From contig CM029121.1 of the NCBI GenBank assembly GCA_016859345.1, positions 9,079,911 to 9,143,910 of the forward strand: DNA of 64,000 bases, in the 5' to 3' direction. The notes beneath the pieces were generated by a model. It was not told where the DNA came from and searched no databases. It saw only the letters and a list, made by a program, of their open reading frames with translations. Position 1 is the stretch's first letter. Each line of letters opens with the position of its first letter. Positions 1 to 12,175 of the stretch are shown here, in pieces. A program made the position numbers and the translations under genes. This stretch comes from Istiophorus platypterus (taxonomy: Eukaryota; Chordata; Actinopteri; Istiophoriformes; Istiophoridae).

Positions 1-1566
1 TTTGTGAGGATAGAAGAAGAATGCATTACATTGATACTCAGGTCAAGAACATCAAATAGTCATATGATACAGCTAAGCCACACCTGAAATCTGAATGGAA
101 AACTACCACAAACAAAGAGGGCATCCTTCAACAGAGCACAGAGCAAATTCCCCTTTCCCTGAAGGCTCTCACTCACAATGCTCTTTGACTATTCTGATAT
201 CTTACAGCATCACAAGTAATGAGATGATATGTTTTTGTTACCGGTCCAAAGGCCATTCAGCCTTGAACTCATTTATTTTTTTCTTTTTGTTTTCTTTTGT
301 CAGGTTTGCTGTTTCAGACACTCCATTTTGTTTGCGTATGTAATTGGCTATAACACCAATTGACCATACAATCCATGTTGAACCTGACACTTTTTGCCCT
401 GAACTCAGGCCCCCAGACAACAATACTACCCAGCTACCTCTTCCATAGGGTTAAATGTTGCTCATAGTGGGATTACATGTGGGATTACACACACAAACAC
501 ACACACATACCCATGCACATACACACAAATGGATGGATGAAACAAAAGGATGAAACAAATGGATGAAACAACCAAAATCTAATCTACTGTAAATGTTTTG
601 TACATGTATGGCTTAATTGGACAAAAATATTATTATTAAAATATTGTATTATTTTACCTTGACATAAACTACTACTATGGTATTTTGAAGCTATAGCCAT
701 TATGAATTAAGTGCTTTGGTTTACACACTTTCAGTTTGTCCACTTATTTCAAGTTTAGTTAATGTCCTCCCATATAACAAAGATTCAAAAGCAATTTTAT
801 TCCAATATCCAATGTGAACATCTAGAAATCAGAATTTCTATCACAAACATCCAACACAGCATCTCCAGTCAAGAACTGAACATGCATAGACTGAAACAAT
901 CTGACCATTAGGTTAAGTTCTGTGCACCATCTTATGCCAAACAGGGAACCTGTGAGGGATGAACTGGAAAGGCTGCAAAGGCATCTAACCTGTCGGTTTG
1001 TGCTCTGACCTGCTATTTTGATCTGATGAACTATGCTGTCTACTGATGAGCATTTGCAAAAGAACAGTCGGGGAGATTAAAACTGAGGGGTTGGTAAATA
1101 AAGACAATCCCATACTTTAATATAAATTTGTCAGCTGGACTACAGAAGACCGAAAAATCAAAAGACTCAAATCAGTTATCGTTTATTCACTTTTTTTCTC
1201 CAGCATTTTCTCAGTCTCTTTCAAATTAAACTCAAAATGACACTAACCCAAAACCCCTGATTAACCCCAATGACCAGCGGGCCATGAAAGTAAGATCTCA
1301 GTGACAGGGATAAGCTGTGATATCAACAGAAGAGGAGTTATAGCCGGTTGGATTTTTAAAATAATGAATATTAATAATTATCATTCCCTAGTATTAACAT
1401 TTCATCTGCGTAGTGTGTGACTCAATTTAGATATGAATATCTGTGTTTGTTAATTTTTTTAATTTGCATGTATTTTTTTTCCAGATTTATGAAAAAGCAG
1501 AAAAGCATAACTGTTTTGTCCTTTGTGCGTCTTCTATAAACAAGCTTTCTCTCTTCTATAGTATAG

Positions 1567-1568
<2 letters not shown>

Positions 1569-1646
<78 letters not shown>
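1569..1646. repeat. (TA)n microsatellite, about 78 bp
   Basis: An uninterrupted alternating TA run. It creates long Tyr-Ile open frames on both strands, which are artefacts of the repeat. Confidence 0.97.
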
Positions 1647-1649
<3 letters not shown>

Positions 1650-3264
1650 TGTCTTAGGCATGTTCAAGTGTGTGCATGCACTATGGTCCACCAACATTTG
1701 ACTGACCAGTGGTGTCTTCTAGCCTGAGAAGGTCTGCTGCCAGCATCATGACATATAGACTTTCATTTTGGACACTCAGTGCTACAAAGCAGGAGGACAC
1801 TGCTGCTGTCACATCCAATCAGCCTGCCTGTTGTTCTTAATCTAACCTCCCTTTCTGTCTGCCACAGCTCCTGACCTGACATACACTCAGCTGCACTCAA
1901 ACCGCTACATCTCGGTTTAACTTTGAATCAAATCCTACTTGATGCCGAGGAATGTTATTATTTTATATCACAGCGATGAACGTCACCTTGTTAAGGGCAT
2001 GACTGTGGCCTGTACAAAATCCTGAACTAAACAAAATATTTTATCTTGCCTAGTTGGGGGAGCATTTGAAAGTTCATTTGATCCAATATATACTGATGCC
2101 AGGTAGTGTGATGTGCCAAAGTGGAGAGAATAGGGGAGATAGTGAGAGATGGTGAGGGGACACCGGGCTGTGATGTGTAAATGTATTCCAGTTTTGTTCT
2201 TCATTTGAAAACCTATATGCAAATAGGCAAAACCACACACCTAAAAAAACAGATACAAATTCTTTTTTCTCTTCTCCCCTTCAGTCTTTGTCTTTCTGTC
2301 CCTCTTTTCTCTCTAACACCCCAAAAAACTTATACATACACTTGTCCTCCTCCCTACACCCTCAGGCTGCGGAAGCAACATAGAATGTTTCTGTCATTTC
2401 CATGGCCTCTGGTCCCTGAGCCATCTGAGAAGGGATCAATACTCATCGCTGATGTCTGCTGCTCCCACCCTCAGCCCCACTGGGGGAAGATGAAGCAGAG
2501 AAACAGACTGTGAAGCTCCCCCTCTTTTTTCTCCTTTCCTCTGTCTTACTTCCCCTTTTATTTTAACCCCTTGTCGTTGTAATACTTCTCTTTGTTTTTC
2601 CCTGCAACTAGACTGACACCTAGTGTGTGCATGCGTAACCCAGCTGAAGGCAGCTGTCCTCACAGCACCAGAAAATGTCCATGTGTTTTAGTGTCCTTTC
2701 AAAGGCAGCCAATACCCTACACTGGCAATAAATTGCCTTTGATGTTGTGTTCATGTTTCATATTCATATTTTCCGTCTCATGTCAAGTTTTGATCTTTCT
2801 GCAGAGATGCTGCACTTGATGCCTGACTATCTCTCTCACCATTTTATTGCTTTAACCAAGCTTGCACGAGGGCTTCGCATTAATGAATAAATGAATTAAT
2901 TAGTTCTTGTTTGATCCACCATCATCACCAGGCGCCTTTCTCCCCCTTGGTAATGACCTCAATAATGATGATGACTTTAATGGGATTTTAATGGATTTGG
3001 CTGTATTAGTTTTCAGGTATGTATGAATGCGTCCTACACACTTCTGACAGAGGTGAGCGAAGGAGCTGATCCTTAACTGCTCAAACCATTGTCTGTCATG
3101 TTCAATACAAAGTTGTTATAAACTATAAAATCAAGTCAAACTAAATTTAACTTTTTATCTAGCACCATTATTATAAAATTGCACCACAAAGTAATCGGCT
3201 ATATAAATATTTGGCTGAAAAGAAATTTCATTAGGTTTTATTTGTAAATGTTTATAGATTTCAA

Positions 3265-3450
3265 TGCCTTAAGCTGCTCTGGCAGTCTGCTCAAGAGGTG
3301 AGGACCAAAGACACTAAATCTGCCCGCTGTAGGTTTTATGACAGGCCAGTTAACAGGGATTCAGGGACTCGGATACGTAGTCAGGAAATTTTCCATTGAT
3401 TTGATTTGTAAACTAAGAGCAGGATCTTAAAGTCAATCATAAATCTAAAA
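3265..3450. repeat. Probable degenerate interspersed repeat
   Basis: The wording of this stretch (a loop about an element being left out of a group, then a block ending in a cue like 'ATCTTAAAGTCAAT') resembles the non-coding tail of a family repeated many times in teleost genomes. The match is from memory and weak. No target duplication or terminal repeat was found. Confidence 0.3.
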
Positions 3451-4360
3451 TATGCATTTATCATTTATTGCTCATCTTTGATATCCTTCTCCTTATTTGA
3501 TCTTACCATGACACTGGATAAAAATTTAAGAAAAAAGGAACAGGAAACATCCCCAAAGTAACATATACACAGCAGACAATGCCTGAATAAATCCTACAAA
3601 GGTGTGGCCAAAGAGTTTTGAAGGGTAGCAATAATAGATTATTACAACATGTTTCATCATCATCTTTTTACCTGTCAACAGCTGAAAATAGAACACAAGG
3701 GAATATGGAAGAAGTTAGTGCAAACAGAAAGTGTATTTGATTTAAATGAATTTGACTTCTGTTATGCGCATACTGACCCAACAACTTTTTACAGTAAACC
3801 TAAGTAAATAAAAATGTGATACCTCTGTGATTTTCATCAGAGATGTATCAAATTCATCAGTTCCGTCATCCAGTTAGAGTGAGAGCCTTTGGCAAAAATT
3901 CAGATTGCTTAATTTTCCAACATAAAGTGGGTAATACTCAGATTCAATGTTGAGAAGCTATCTGACAAGATAGGTCAAGGACAAGGCCGGTAGTTGAAAT
4001 ATTTGAGCAGAATTGTGGGAATATCTGCTGATGTGATGTAACACTAAAATGAGCTGCAAACATGGATAAGCACCCAGATTCACTTTGAGTAGAAAACTCA
4101 GTCCCTCATTATAATCACAGCATTTTCTTTATAACTGCCTGTGACAGTTTTGTGGCTGTTGTCCATATATCATTTCGGCAAGAGCCTCTGCTGATAAGTT
4201 TCTGAGTGCAGATAGCCAGTAATGTTCCAGTGCCTGTCATAAAAAAAGTACATTACCACTGCAGCTGCACTGTAATAACCTCCTCTCTGCTGTGCTCCCA
4301 TATTCTCATCTCCCTGCTGACCACTGAGGTGAAGTAGGTTATGATGTGTGTGAGTTTGTA

Positions 4361-4361
<1 letters not shown>

Positions 4362-4400
<39 letters not shown>
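4362..4400. repeat. (GT)n microsatellite
   Basis: Alternating GT run of about 38 bp, preceded by an imperfect GT-rich lead-in from 4,344. Confidence 0.95.
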
Positions 4401-4402
<2 letters not shown>

Positions 4403-6565
4403 TGTATCCTTTTGTGTATGTAATTTTTGGAGTAAGGAAATTAAAAATAAAACGTTAGTCTATTTATTGGTGGAAATATCGACTAGGATTCTCATTTTCA
4501 ATCAGGCTCTTGTCCTTCAGTTTGATGGTCAGATGACATGATGATGATAAATGAAATTCAGATTTTCCACGTGAAATAACTGAAAATTTATTTGGAGATA
4601 GCTTACAGCTACTACTGTTATTTTTTCAGGTAATGGAAAAATGGTAAATGAAAAGTTTTGAAAACTGAACAGAAATTTGTCTTTCCCAAGACAATGGAAT
4701 ATTCCCTATGAAAACTATTGACAATTTGTTGTCAACATTCATCAATGTAAACATCTATCTTAAACACTTGTGATACTGAAATAGCATGTTAAATGTGATT
4801 CATCGAGAGATGATATTATCTAAAGTTAGATAAGGCTGACGCACATCCATAAATTGCTCCCTCCTTCACTTATTCAATACTGCCTATACAATGGAGAGTA
4901 AATAGTTCACTCAGTACTTATTGGCAATTGTTAATCACTGTCATTTTGTGTCATCAGTGCCAGATGTAAAGTCACACAACAGTAAATTTTGCATCCATAA
5001 AATGCATTGCACTGAGTTGAGAAAATCTTTTATTAACTATAGTAAATAAGTGGTAGGGCTGGACAGTGCCTTTGAATGCCCTGGGTATAGTTGGACTGTA
5101 TTACATTGAAAAGTTTGTTATTATTTTTGTTGCAATGAACTGATCGTCCCGTGCTTGCCCTGGTGTGGACTAAATACACATACTATATCTGCTTTTACAT
5201 CTGAGCGATGTATGCGTGCTTCTGCATGTGTCTGTGCCTTTAGGGATATGTTTGTGGTTTATGAAAGCCATTCTATCCTCTCCTCCATGCTAATGCCCTG
5301 AGCAAGGGCTTGGCTCTCTATGCTTTTCTTGGGCAGTCAGCCGACCGGAAGACAGGATCAAACACAGGAGGAGGAGATCTCAGTGACTGGAGTCAGACAC
5401 TCTTTCATCTCTTCTCGACCATGCCAACGCACACTCTAATGCTTCATTTTCCCTACGCACAGGGGAGGGAGACTGCACAAAGAGAGCTTTCTAAGTGAGC
5501 TCTTTCCGTATCTGTCTCTCTTTTTCCATTCTGCTTTAACTGATCCACCCCTGATAGAAATACAGATCAAGGAAAACTTCTATTTTATATGCATCTCCTC
5601 TCCCTGATGTGGAAAAGAGTAAATATGTGTGTTTATTTCTGCTTTTTTTCTCATGTGATTTCAGAGTTCCTGCAGACTGCAGCTGTAAAATGTAACGAAT
5701 AGGAACTATTCCCTGTGTGGGGAAATGAGGCCAGTTTCTTTGTCTATTTTAGAGGAGTATTTCCAACATATGGCTTCTGCTGCAGTATTTATGAGAACAA
5801 AATGTCAACTGAAATGGAATTATATTAATTAGAGATCAATCTTGGGGTAGTGAATTTATGTTTCTTATATGAATGTCGATTCACTAAACACAACCTCTGA
5901 TGATTGATAACTTCTCTGAGTTTCAGCTGAATCAGATCTGGTTTCTTCGGTTTCAGCCTATCTCTACCTGCTCTAGTTGTGTTTTCTATCCTGTGCTCAC
6001 CATTTTACAACTTATCAAAACTGATAAAGGGAAAAAAAAATGTGTGGTCATCTTCCGCTCCTCTGAAGTCATCTGAGTGTCAGCTGACATCTATGTAGAT
6101 GTATTTGGTTGGTCTTGCCAGAAAGCTGCTAGCTATTTCTGCATGCTCAAGAAAAGGATTGTAAAAGGAGAGTGAGAAAGACTTACACCAACAGAACACA
6201 TAGTCCACTAGCTTTACAAAAAGTCTGAACATCAACGTCAGTATAACTGACTTCCAGAGGTAGCCAACTTCATGGATTCTTATAAAAACCTGGATTATGC
6301 ACTTTGATGCTACTCACTATGATGAATACCATTCATTTACAACAGACTAATGAGGTGAATAAAGTCCTAGATATCAAATTGCCTTGAGTAAATTTAGTCT
6401 GAGCCCACTCTTTCAGATCTGCAGACATGCAAGATTTAATTATGCTGAATTAGCAGCCTAGAAGAAGATGTGTAAAATTTGAATGTTCTCATTAACAAAG
6501 AAGTAGAAAAAGCCTCTTTCAGCAGAAGAAACTTGGCAAGAGAAATAAAAGAATAAATGATACAG

Positions 6566-6609
6566 TAGAGAGAGAGAGAGAAAGAGAGAGAGCGAGAGAG
6601 AGAGAGAGA
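6566..6609. repeat. (GA)n microsatellite, interrupted
   Basis: GA run with one AA and one GC interruption. The purine and pyrimidine strands are fully segregated over about 44 bp. Confidence 0.93.
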
Positions 6610-6929
6610 CTAACACAATTTTTGTAATTTTTGCCTTTGTACACAACCAAAATCCAAATGTAGCCAGCAAGATGTGACTAAAGCGTAAACTTTCAGCCTG
6701 TTATTCAATGATCTTAATAAAAAAAATATCTATACATAGTCTGTCATTTTCAGAGGGTCTGGTAAAGTATCTGGGCAAACCAACATTATTATACGTATAG
6801 GGATTACCTATAATACTCAATAATCACCAAATCCTGAGATTCCTCCCTTGATATACAGGCCTTTAGGGGCCTGCTTTTTTGTGGGTCGATCTACCCTCAG
6901 TTTTGTCTTCAGTAAGTGAAAATGCATGC

Positions 6930-7530
6930 TCAGTTAGGTCAAGGTCAAGAGACTGACTTGGCCATTAAAACTATTCCATTTCTTTTCCTTGAGAAGCTCT
7001 TGGGTTCCTTATGTATGTTCTGTGTATATTTTGTATCATTATCCATCTGTACTGTTAAGCACTGTCCTATCAGTTCTCCAGCATTTGGCTGAATCTGAGC
7101 AGATAGTATAGACCTATACACATCAGAACTCATCCTGCTGCTTCTATCAGCTGTCACATCATCAATAAACACCAGTGATTCAGTTCCATTGGCAGCTGTA
7201 CATTCCCAGGCCATAACACTGCCTCCACTATGTTTGACAGATGATGTGGAGGCTTTGGCTCATGAGCTGTTCCTTTCCTTCCCCTTCATACTCTTCTCTT
7301 TCCATCATTCTGTAGAAGTTCATCTCGGGTTCATCTGTCCAAATAATCTTTTTCCAGAACTGTTATACTATGTCTAAAAATGGCTGTAATTCCAAATGAG
7401 TTAATGTGATAGCTTTGATTTAAAGCTGAAAGTCTACACTTCAGTCACATCTTTGTGGTGGTGTACAGAGGAAAACTTAAAAAAAAATGTGTCACTGTCC
7501 AAAAATTTATAAACTGAACTATATATCTCA
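6930..7530 (-). mobile_element. Tc1/mariner-like transposon remnant with transposase fragment
   Basis: On the minus strand, 7,214-6,945 reads as the middle of a Tc1-like DDE transposase. It has the MAW-C-AANGT segment, the FIDDVTADRSS block and the QMDNDTKYT motif, whose Asp corresponds to the second catalytic Asp of the family. The frame then degenerates. On the plus strand beyond the transposase, about 7,375-7,445 (a run including GGCTGTAATTCCAAATGAG) and the GTCACTGTCC-AAAA stretch near 7,490-7,510 look like the non-coding end and decayed inverted terminus of the same family. The N-terminal DNA-binding half and the final catalytic residue are absent or broken, so the copy is dead. The lower boundary is uncertain. 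Confidence 0.75.
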
Positions 7531-10500
7531 TCTGTTCTGTTTAAATTCTGTATTCGTCTTTTGACTGGCTAGAGCAGAGAAGACACTGGATACTCTCACT
7601 GATATATATTAAACACAAATATGACACAACTCATTTTCCTTAATGAAATTAATTAAGTTTCCAGTGAGTGTGGCAGAATGTTAAGCACCTCTTTGCACCA
7701 GTTCCTGACCTCTGACCTGTACCTGTGCTCTTAGTTTAGTTTTTGTTCTTTCAGACATTGAATTACCATTATGAGAAGACAATCACCTCAATATTCCCTT
7801 TTTTGTAGTTTGTTCCAAAACTGTTATTCTAAATTTATTTCAAAACTTTGTGGCCATGTCCAGTTTGTATAAACTGTACGTAATCCTTCTACAACTTAAC
7901 TCTTCTCCTATCATTTTATAATTCATCAATAGATATTTGGGTTGTTAGAATGCGATGTAAGCCAGGTTGCTGACTGGTTACAGTGTTAGGACGCTGGCTA
8001 CTCACAAGATGACTAATTTGTTGGCTGACCAGCTGATTAGTATGTTGGCATTGTCCATGTTGTTGTGTAATATAACTACAGGCATGTAGTATTGTATATG
8101 AAAGAGTGCAGAGGTTGGTATAGAGACTAGGAGAGGAGAGAAGTCCCTAAGGGTTTTCTTGCAGATAATAGTGAGAAGCTGAGGCCGTTGTGACAATTTG
8201 GACAAGAGGCAGAATAAGTGCAATACACTGAGCCTTTAATTGTATACCTCCAACACTGAAACTCCATGACCTTAAAGTGCACGATAACGTTATCTTAATT
8301 GATGGACAAGAAAGTGGGAGAGGGTGGAAAAAAATAATATTAAGAGTGAAATCTGATGATGAGAGAGATTGAGGTGGAGAAACAATGATCAGTATAATAC
8401 GTGATTTCATAATAATCTTTCAATCCTTCAAATTATTTTTTTTATTTTGTCAAAATCATACACATTACATGGAGAGATGACATGCTTATGTATCCCAAAG
8501 TCCATTTTATTATTGTCAGTAGCCTGCAAATCGTAAGAAAATGTAGATGTGCATGTGCATGCATGACCATGTAGACGTGGCAAAAATATCTTTCCACAGT
8601 CCGATCTCATCCCAGTGAGTGGCCTCTCTTCCCTACTCCCTTGTGTTCACAGATGCCTGTCACGTCACCATGAAAAGACAAGAGAGAGGGAGAGCATGAC
8701 ATAGATGCATTCCCTCCCGACAGAGAGACGGGGGATTGAGAGGTGTAGCTGATCCCTGAGAAGCACTGCAGGCTTAATATCCCCTCTATACCCTCTCTTT
8801 GTGTCGTCTGGTACCATGAGACTCAGGGCTGACGTCAGTGTTATTTTTGTCCATCTCTTGGTCAGGGAGGGGTCATCATCTCTAATGCATTATTCACACA
8901 CGCTGCATCAACCTAGACAGATCTTATCTTGACAGGGCAGGGCAACTATCACCCCTGGCACAGTGCCTGAAAAAAGATTCAAAACATTCAAAAGCTCTGG
9001 CTTCACCCTTTTTGATTTATACTGCTGATTTGACACATGGTGACTTGATTGTCCTAGCATGTTAGTATTTTGAATAATTAATCTGGATTCCATTAAAATA
9101 TAAGTTTCACTCCTGGCATCATTGATTATTCATTTCGTTTTGTGGCGTTTTTAACACACCATACAATATCCAGTCAAATAATGAACAAAAATTAAATTAC
9201 CACAATACATCTTTCTGGGGAAGGATTTCTGAAAGAAAAGGAAAAACCTTGTGGGTAAAAAACACTGGCTCTTTAATAAGCCTGTCTTAACTGGCCCTAT
9301 ACATAATGTCAAGTTATTCAGAGGTGGATTTCTGACAGACATTTTGAATGTCAACAGCTGTCACACAGCACACATTGTTAGATAAGTCTTCTTTTCTAGA
9401 GTGAACCCATGGGAAGTGGAACCACACACAAACACATACATGCACACACTTACTGAATACAGAATTAAACATATTTTCTTCCTCGTCTCTCATTTATAAG
9501 GGATCTCTCATTTTGTGTATGTGTTTTTCCTGAATTCTAATTCTGAATTTCTTCTATTATCTGAGCCCTTTCCCTTTGATGACGGTGATAGGTGAGTCAG
9601 GCTATCTGTTCTCATCACCACAGCTATCTAACAGCTTGTATAGACAAAGACCTGCTCCAAAAAGTTGTGTTGCTGATTCATGTGAAACTGATGCAATCAG
9701 GGAAGAAGTAGTTCACAGAAATTATCATAAGTCTAAGCAGATTCTTGACATAATCTTTATGAATACTATTGTCAAAGATCCCTCATCTCTCCTTTTGTGT
9801 AATTTATTAAATTCAAAAGTTAGATAACTTTTAAATTTGTCGCTGTTCTCTTTATACACAGGGTGCAGGTGCCTCATGCTGCTAAAGCATTATCTATGTA
9901 ACAGTAAATATAAGAATGTTTATAATTAGACTGATTTTGGCATTACAAAAGAGACAATTAGGCATTGCACTTTTCTTTACTGAAATTTCTACACACAAGA
10001 ATAACAAAATTATTTTCTAGTTAAATATGTATTCCACAATTGGAATTGCAGCCAGGGTGGCATCCCAGCACCCTTAACAGACCATGTGCAGCTGTTAGCA
10101 TGTCCATTTGATTTGAAGTAGCTACAGAAAGTGGTTAAGCGTTGTTAGGTTTAGTCGAGCACTTCCTCTGATATCTACTGCATGTCAACGTAAATTAACA
10201 TTAACGAGACTTGCTGCAAAATCCATGTTACTGCTAATCAGGAAATCTTGAAGCTTATTTGGTTATGTCCAGTAAATAAAAGCTTATTCTCATTCACATA
10301 GATGAATCAGAATGATTCAAATAAATTACCAGAAATTTAAATGTAAACAATTTAACCCTTACATTGTTTGAGCTATAGTTTCAAGCATGAAACGATTTAC
10401 TTATCTTACAGTTGAATGGATAATTTTGTCACAATATTATCCCTGCATCTTGCTTTTTTTGGTGGTTTATAATGTTCCAACTGAATATTATAAAGAGGGC

Positions 10501-11879
10501 CGAACATGATCTTAAACTTTTCCATAGCAAAATAATAGGTTTGAAATAGTGTACTGTACCATATTCAGGAGTCTATTCTCAGTCATAGCAAATTAATAAG
10601 GGTAAGACAACTCGGGAACTTAAAAGCACTGTTAGCAGCCTCTAGAGTTCATGGATGTTAAGTGCTTACACAATTCCAAAAGTCAGCCATAAATATATTC
10701 CCTGTCTAAATGCATTTGCTTATTTATGGAGGTAATAGGAGGACAGAACACATTCGTCCTAGTTTGCTGTGGTCTACATTAAGCCTCATGTAGCCAGTCA
10801 CAAGTTTAGATAAATAACAATATTATCTTTCTGGTGTTTTTGATCATCAGACATCCCACAGCCTTCTTGTTTAAGCTGTCTTAGTCCTCTGAGGCCTGGT
10901 TGATTCCATATTGGTCTCTAGAGGGAGACAGACGCCCTCTGAGCGTATCACAAAAGCCTGGTCAGATGCAATGTAGCTGAAGAGTCAGATGACTCAGAGA
11001 TGCTGTTTGAGACAGGAACATTTATAGGCTTACATATTACTGTATAGTTACAGTAATACGATCTGGATCACATCCATGTTAATTTAAACCCAGTTTGGTT
11101 ATGTATGCATGGAGAGTGGAGAGTTGGAATTTTGAGCAATTCAAAAGCTCTGAGACACATCCCAAACATGCTGGAGGACTTGGTCTCCATAATGAATACT
11201 AGTGACCACACCATTATTATTTCTGATCTTCAGACAGCACCCTTCGTTGGACCAACATCAGCATTACAGATCAATATTATTATTGCATTAATGTAACGTA
11301 TAATGTTTCATTTTGTTATCTGGAGGACCCGTCAACTGTTTGATTCCCTTCTCTGAATACCTATGCTCCCTTCATCATTGGTGAACCAAAGAGGAGACCT
11401 GTCTGCTGTCCCTCATCTAAACCAAGAGATTCTGTTTGTTAAATCTGCCTACCAAGGTCTAAGCCCTGTATAAGTGAACTACCTGAAATCCAAGATTATT
11501 AAAATCATCTCTCCTCTGTCTTTGAGCTTCAGCGTTTGAGCACTATCTGTCCTGGTAAATCTCAATGACAATAATTGCAATGTGCTTCATCATTAATTTT
11601 CAGAAATGTGCTGTAATAAGTAGTGAAACTGTACATATATATTTTTTTTTATAAACAGTGATTGCACTAAATGCTGTAGAAGGGAATTAATCAAATTCAG
11701 GGGACTTCAGTTATAAAGTTGCAATACACCACCCACAAAAACAAAATTAATTTAATTGTGCAATGCATCAAGCTTGCTGTGGGCTATACAAGCAGTAGTG
11801 AGAGTGGTGCTTCAAATCACTAGTACATTTTACTTTAGAGAAACTAATTATTGCAATGTTAAATTGCAATCAATGTTAC
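7531..11879. other. Gene-free stretch
   Basis: No coding region is supported. A balanced-composition block at about 8,640-8,905 contains a palindromic TGACGTCA (CRE/ATF-type) site at 8,830-8,837 and may be regulatory. The rest is AT-rich DNA in which short open frames show no family motif. Confidence 0.55.
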
Positions 11880-12175
11880 CAAATACACTTAGCCTGGATG
11901 GCCTGAAAGAGACGGCAAGAATGGCTTTTTACACCATCAACGGAAAAATCCAGATTGACATTCCAATTAGGACCTTGCTCAAAATTCTAAATTCAGAAAT
12001 TGATCCAGTAATGTCTTATGGTAGCAAAGTTCTGGGTCCATTAACAAGCAAAGACCTCCCAAAACAGAGAAAACATACGCTGGAAGCCCTGCATGCAATG
12101 TTGTTCAAAAACATACTTAGAGATCAGACACACAGCCTGTAATGCCAGTAACCCCATCTCCCACCTGTACAAGGC
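11880..12175 (+). mobile_element. L1-like LINE fragment (C-terminal part of ORF2)
   Basis: The frame 11,756-12,142 contains, from about residue 45, a run resembling the region after the reverse transcriptase in fish L1-type elements. It shows an ARMAFYTI segment, an IPIRTLLKILNS segment, a SYGSKVLGPL segment (usually YGSEVWGPL) and HTLEALHAMLFKNIL. Similarity seems to continue in the +1 region past the stop at 12,140 (TCNASNP, YKALHCH-like words). No catalytic core, 5' end or poly-A tail is present, so this is a short decayed fragment. The assignment rests on remembered family motifs. Confidence 0.65.

Larger units (their letters stand above)
1..6840. other. Gene-free AT-rich stretch
   Basis: No reading frame here shows a recognisable protein or a plausible exon chain. 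The stretch holds a CA-rich tract with a short GGATGAAACAA-type tandem (about 485-575), long TA, GT and GA runs listed separately, and a probable old interspersed repeat near 3,265-3,450. The segment around 2,860-3,010 has the mixed composition and repeated ATTA cores typical of conserved non-coding DNA, but conservation cannot be judged from one sequence. Confidence 0.6.

Noticed and set aside
1422..1727. Open frames on both strands over the TA run
   Set aside because: Poly Tyr-Ile frames produced by the dinucleotide repeat.
9576..9827. 83-codon open frame
   Set aside because: No homology or splice context recognised; its length is expected by chance in this much sequence.
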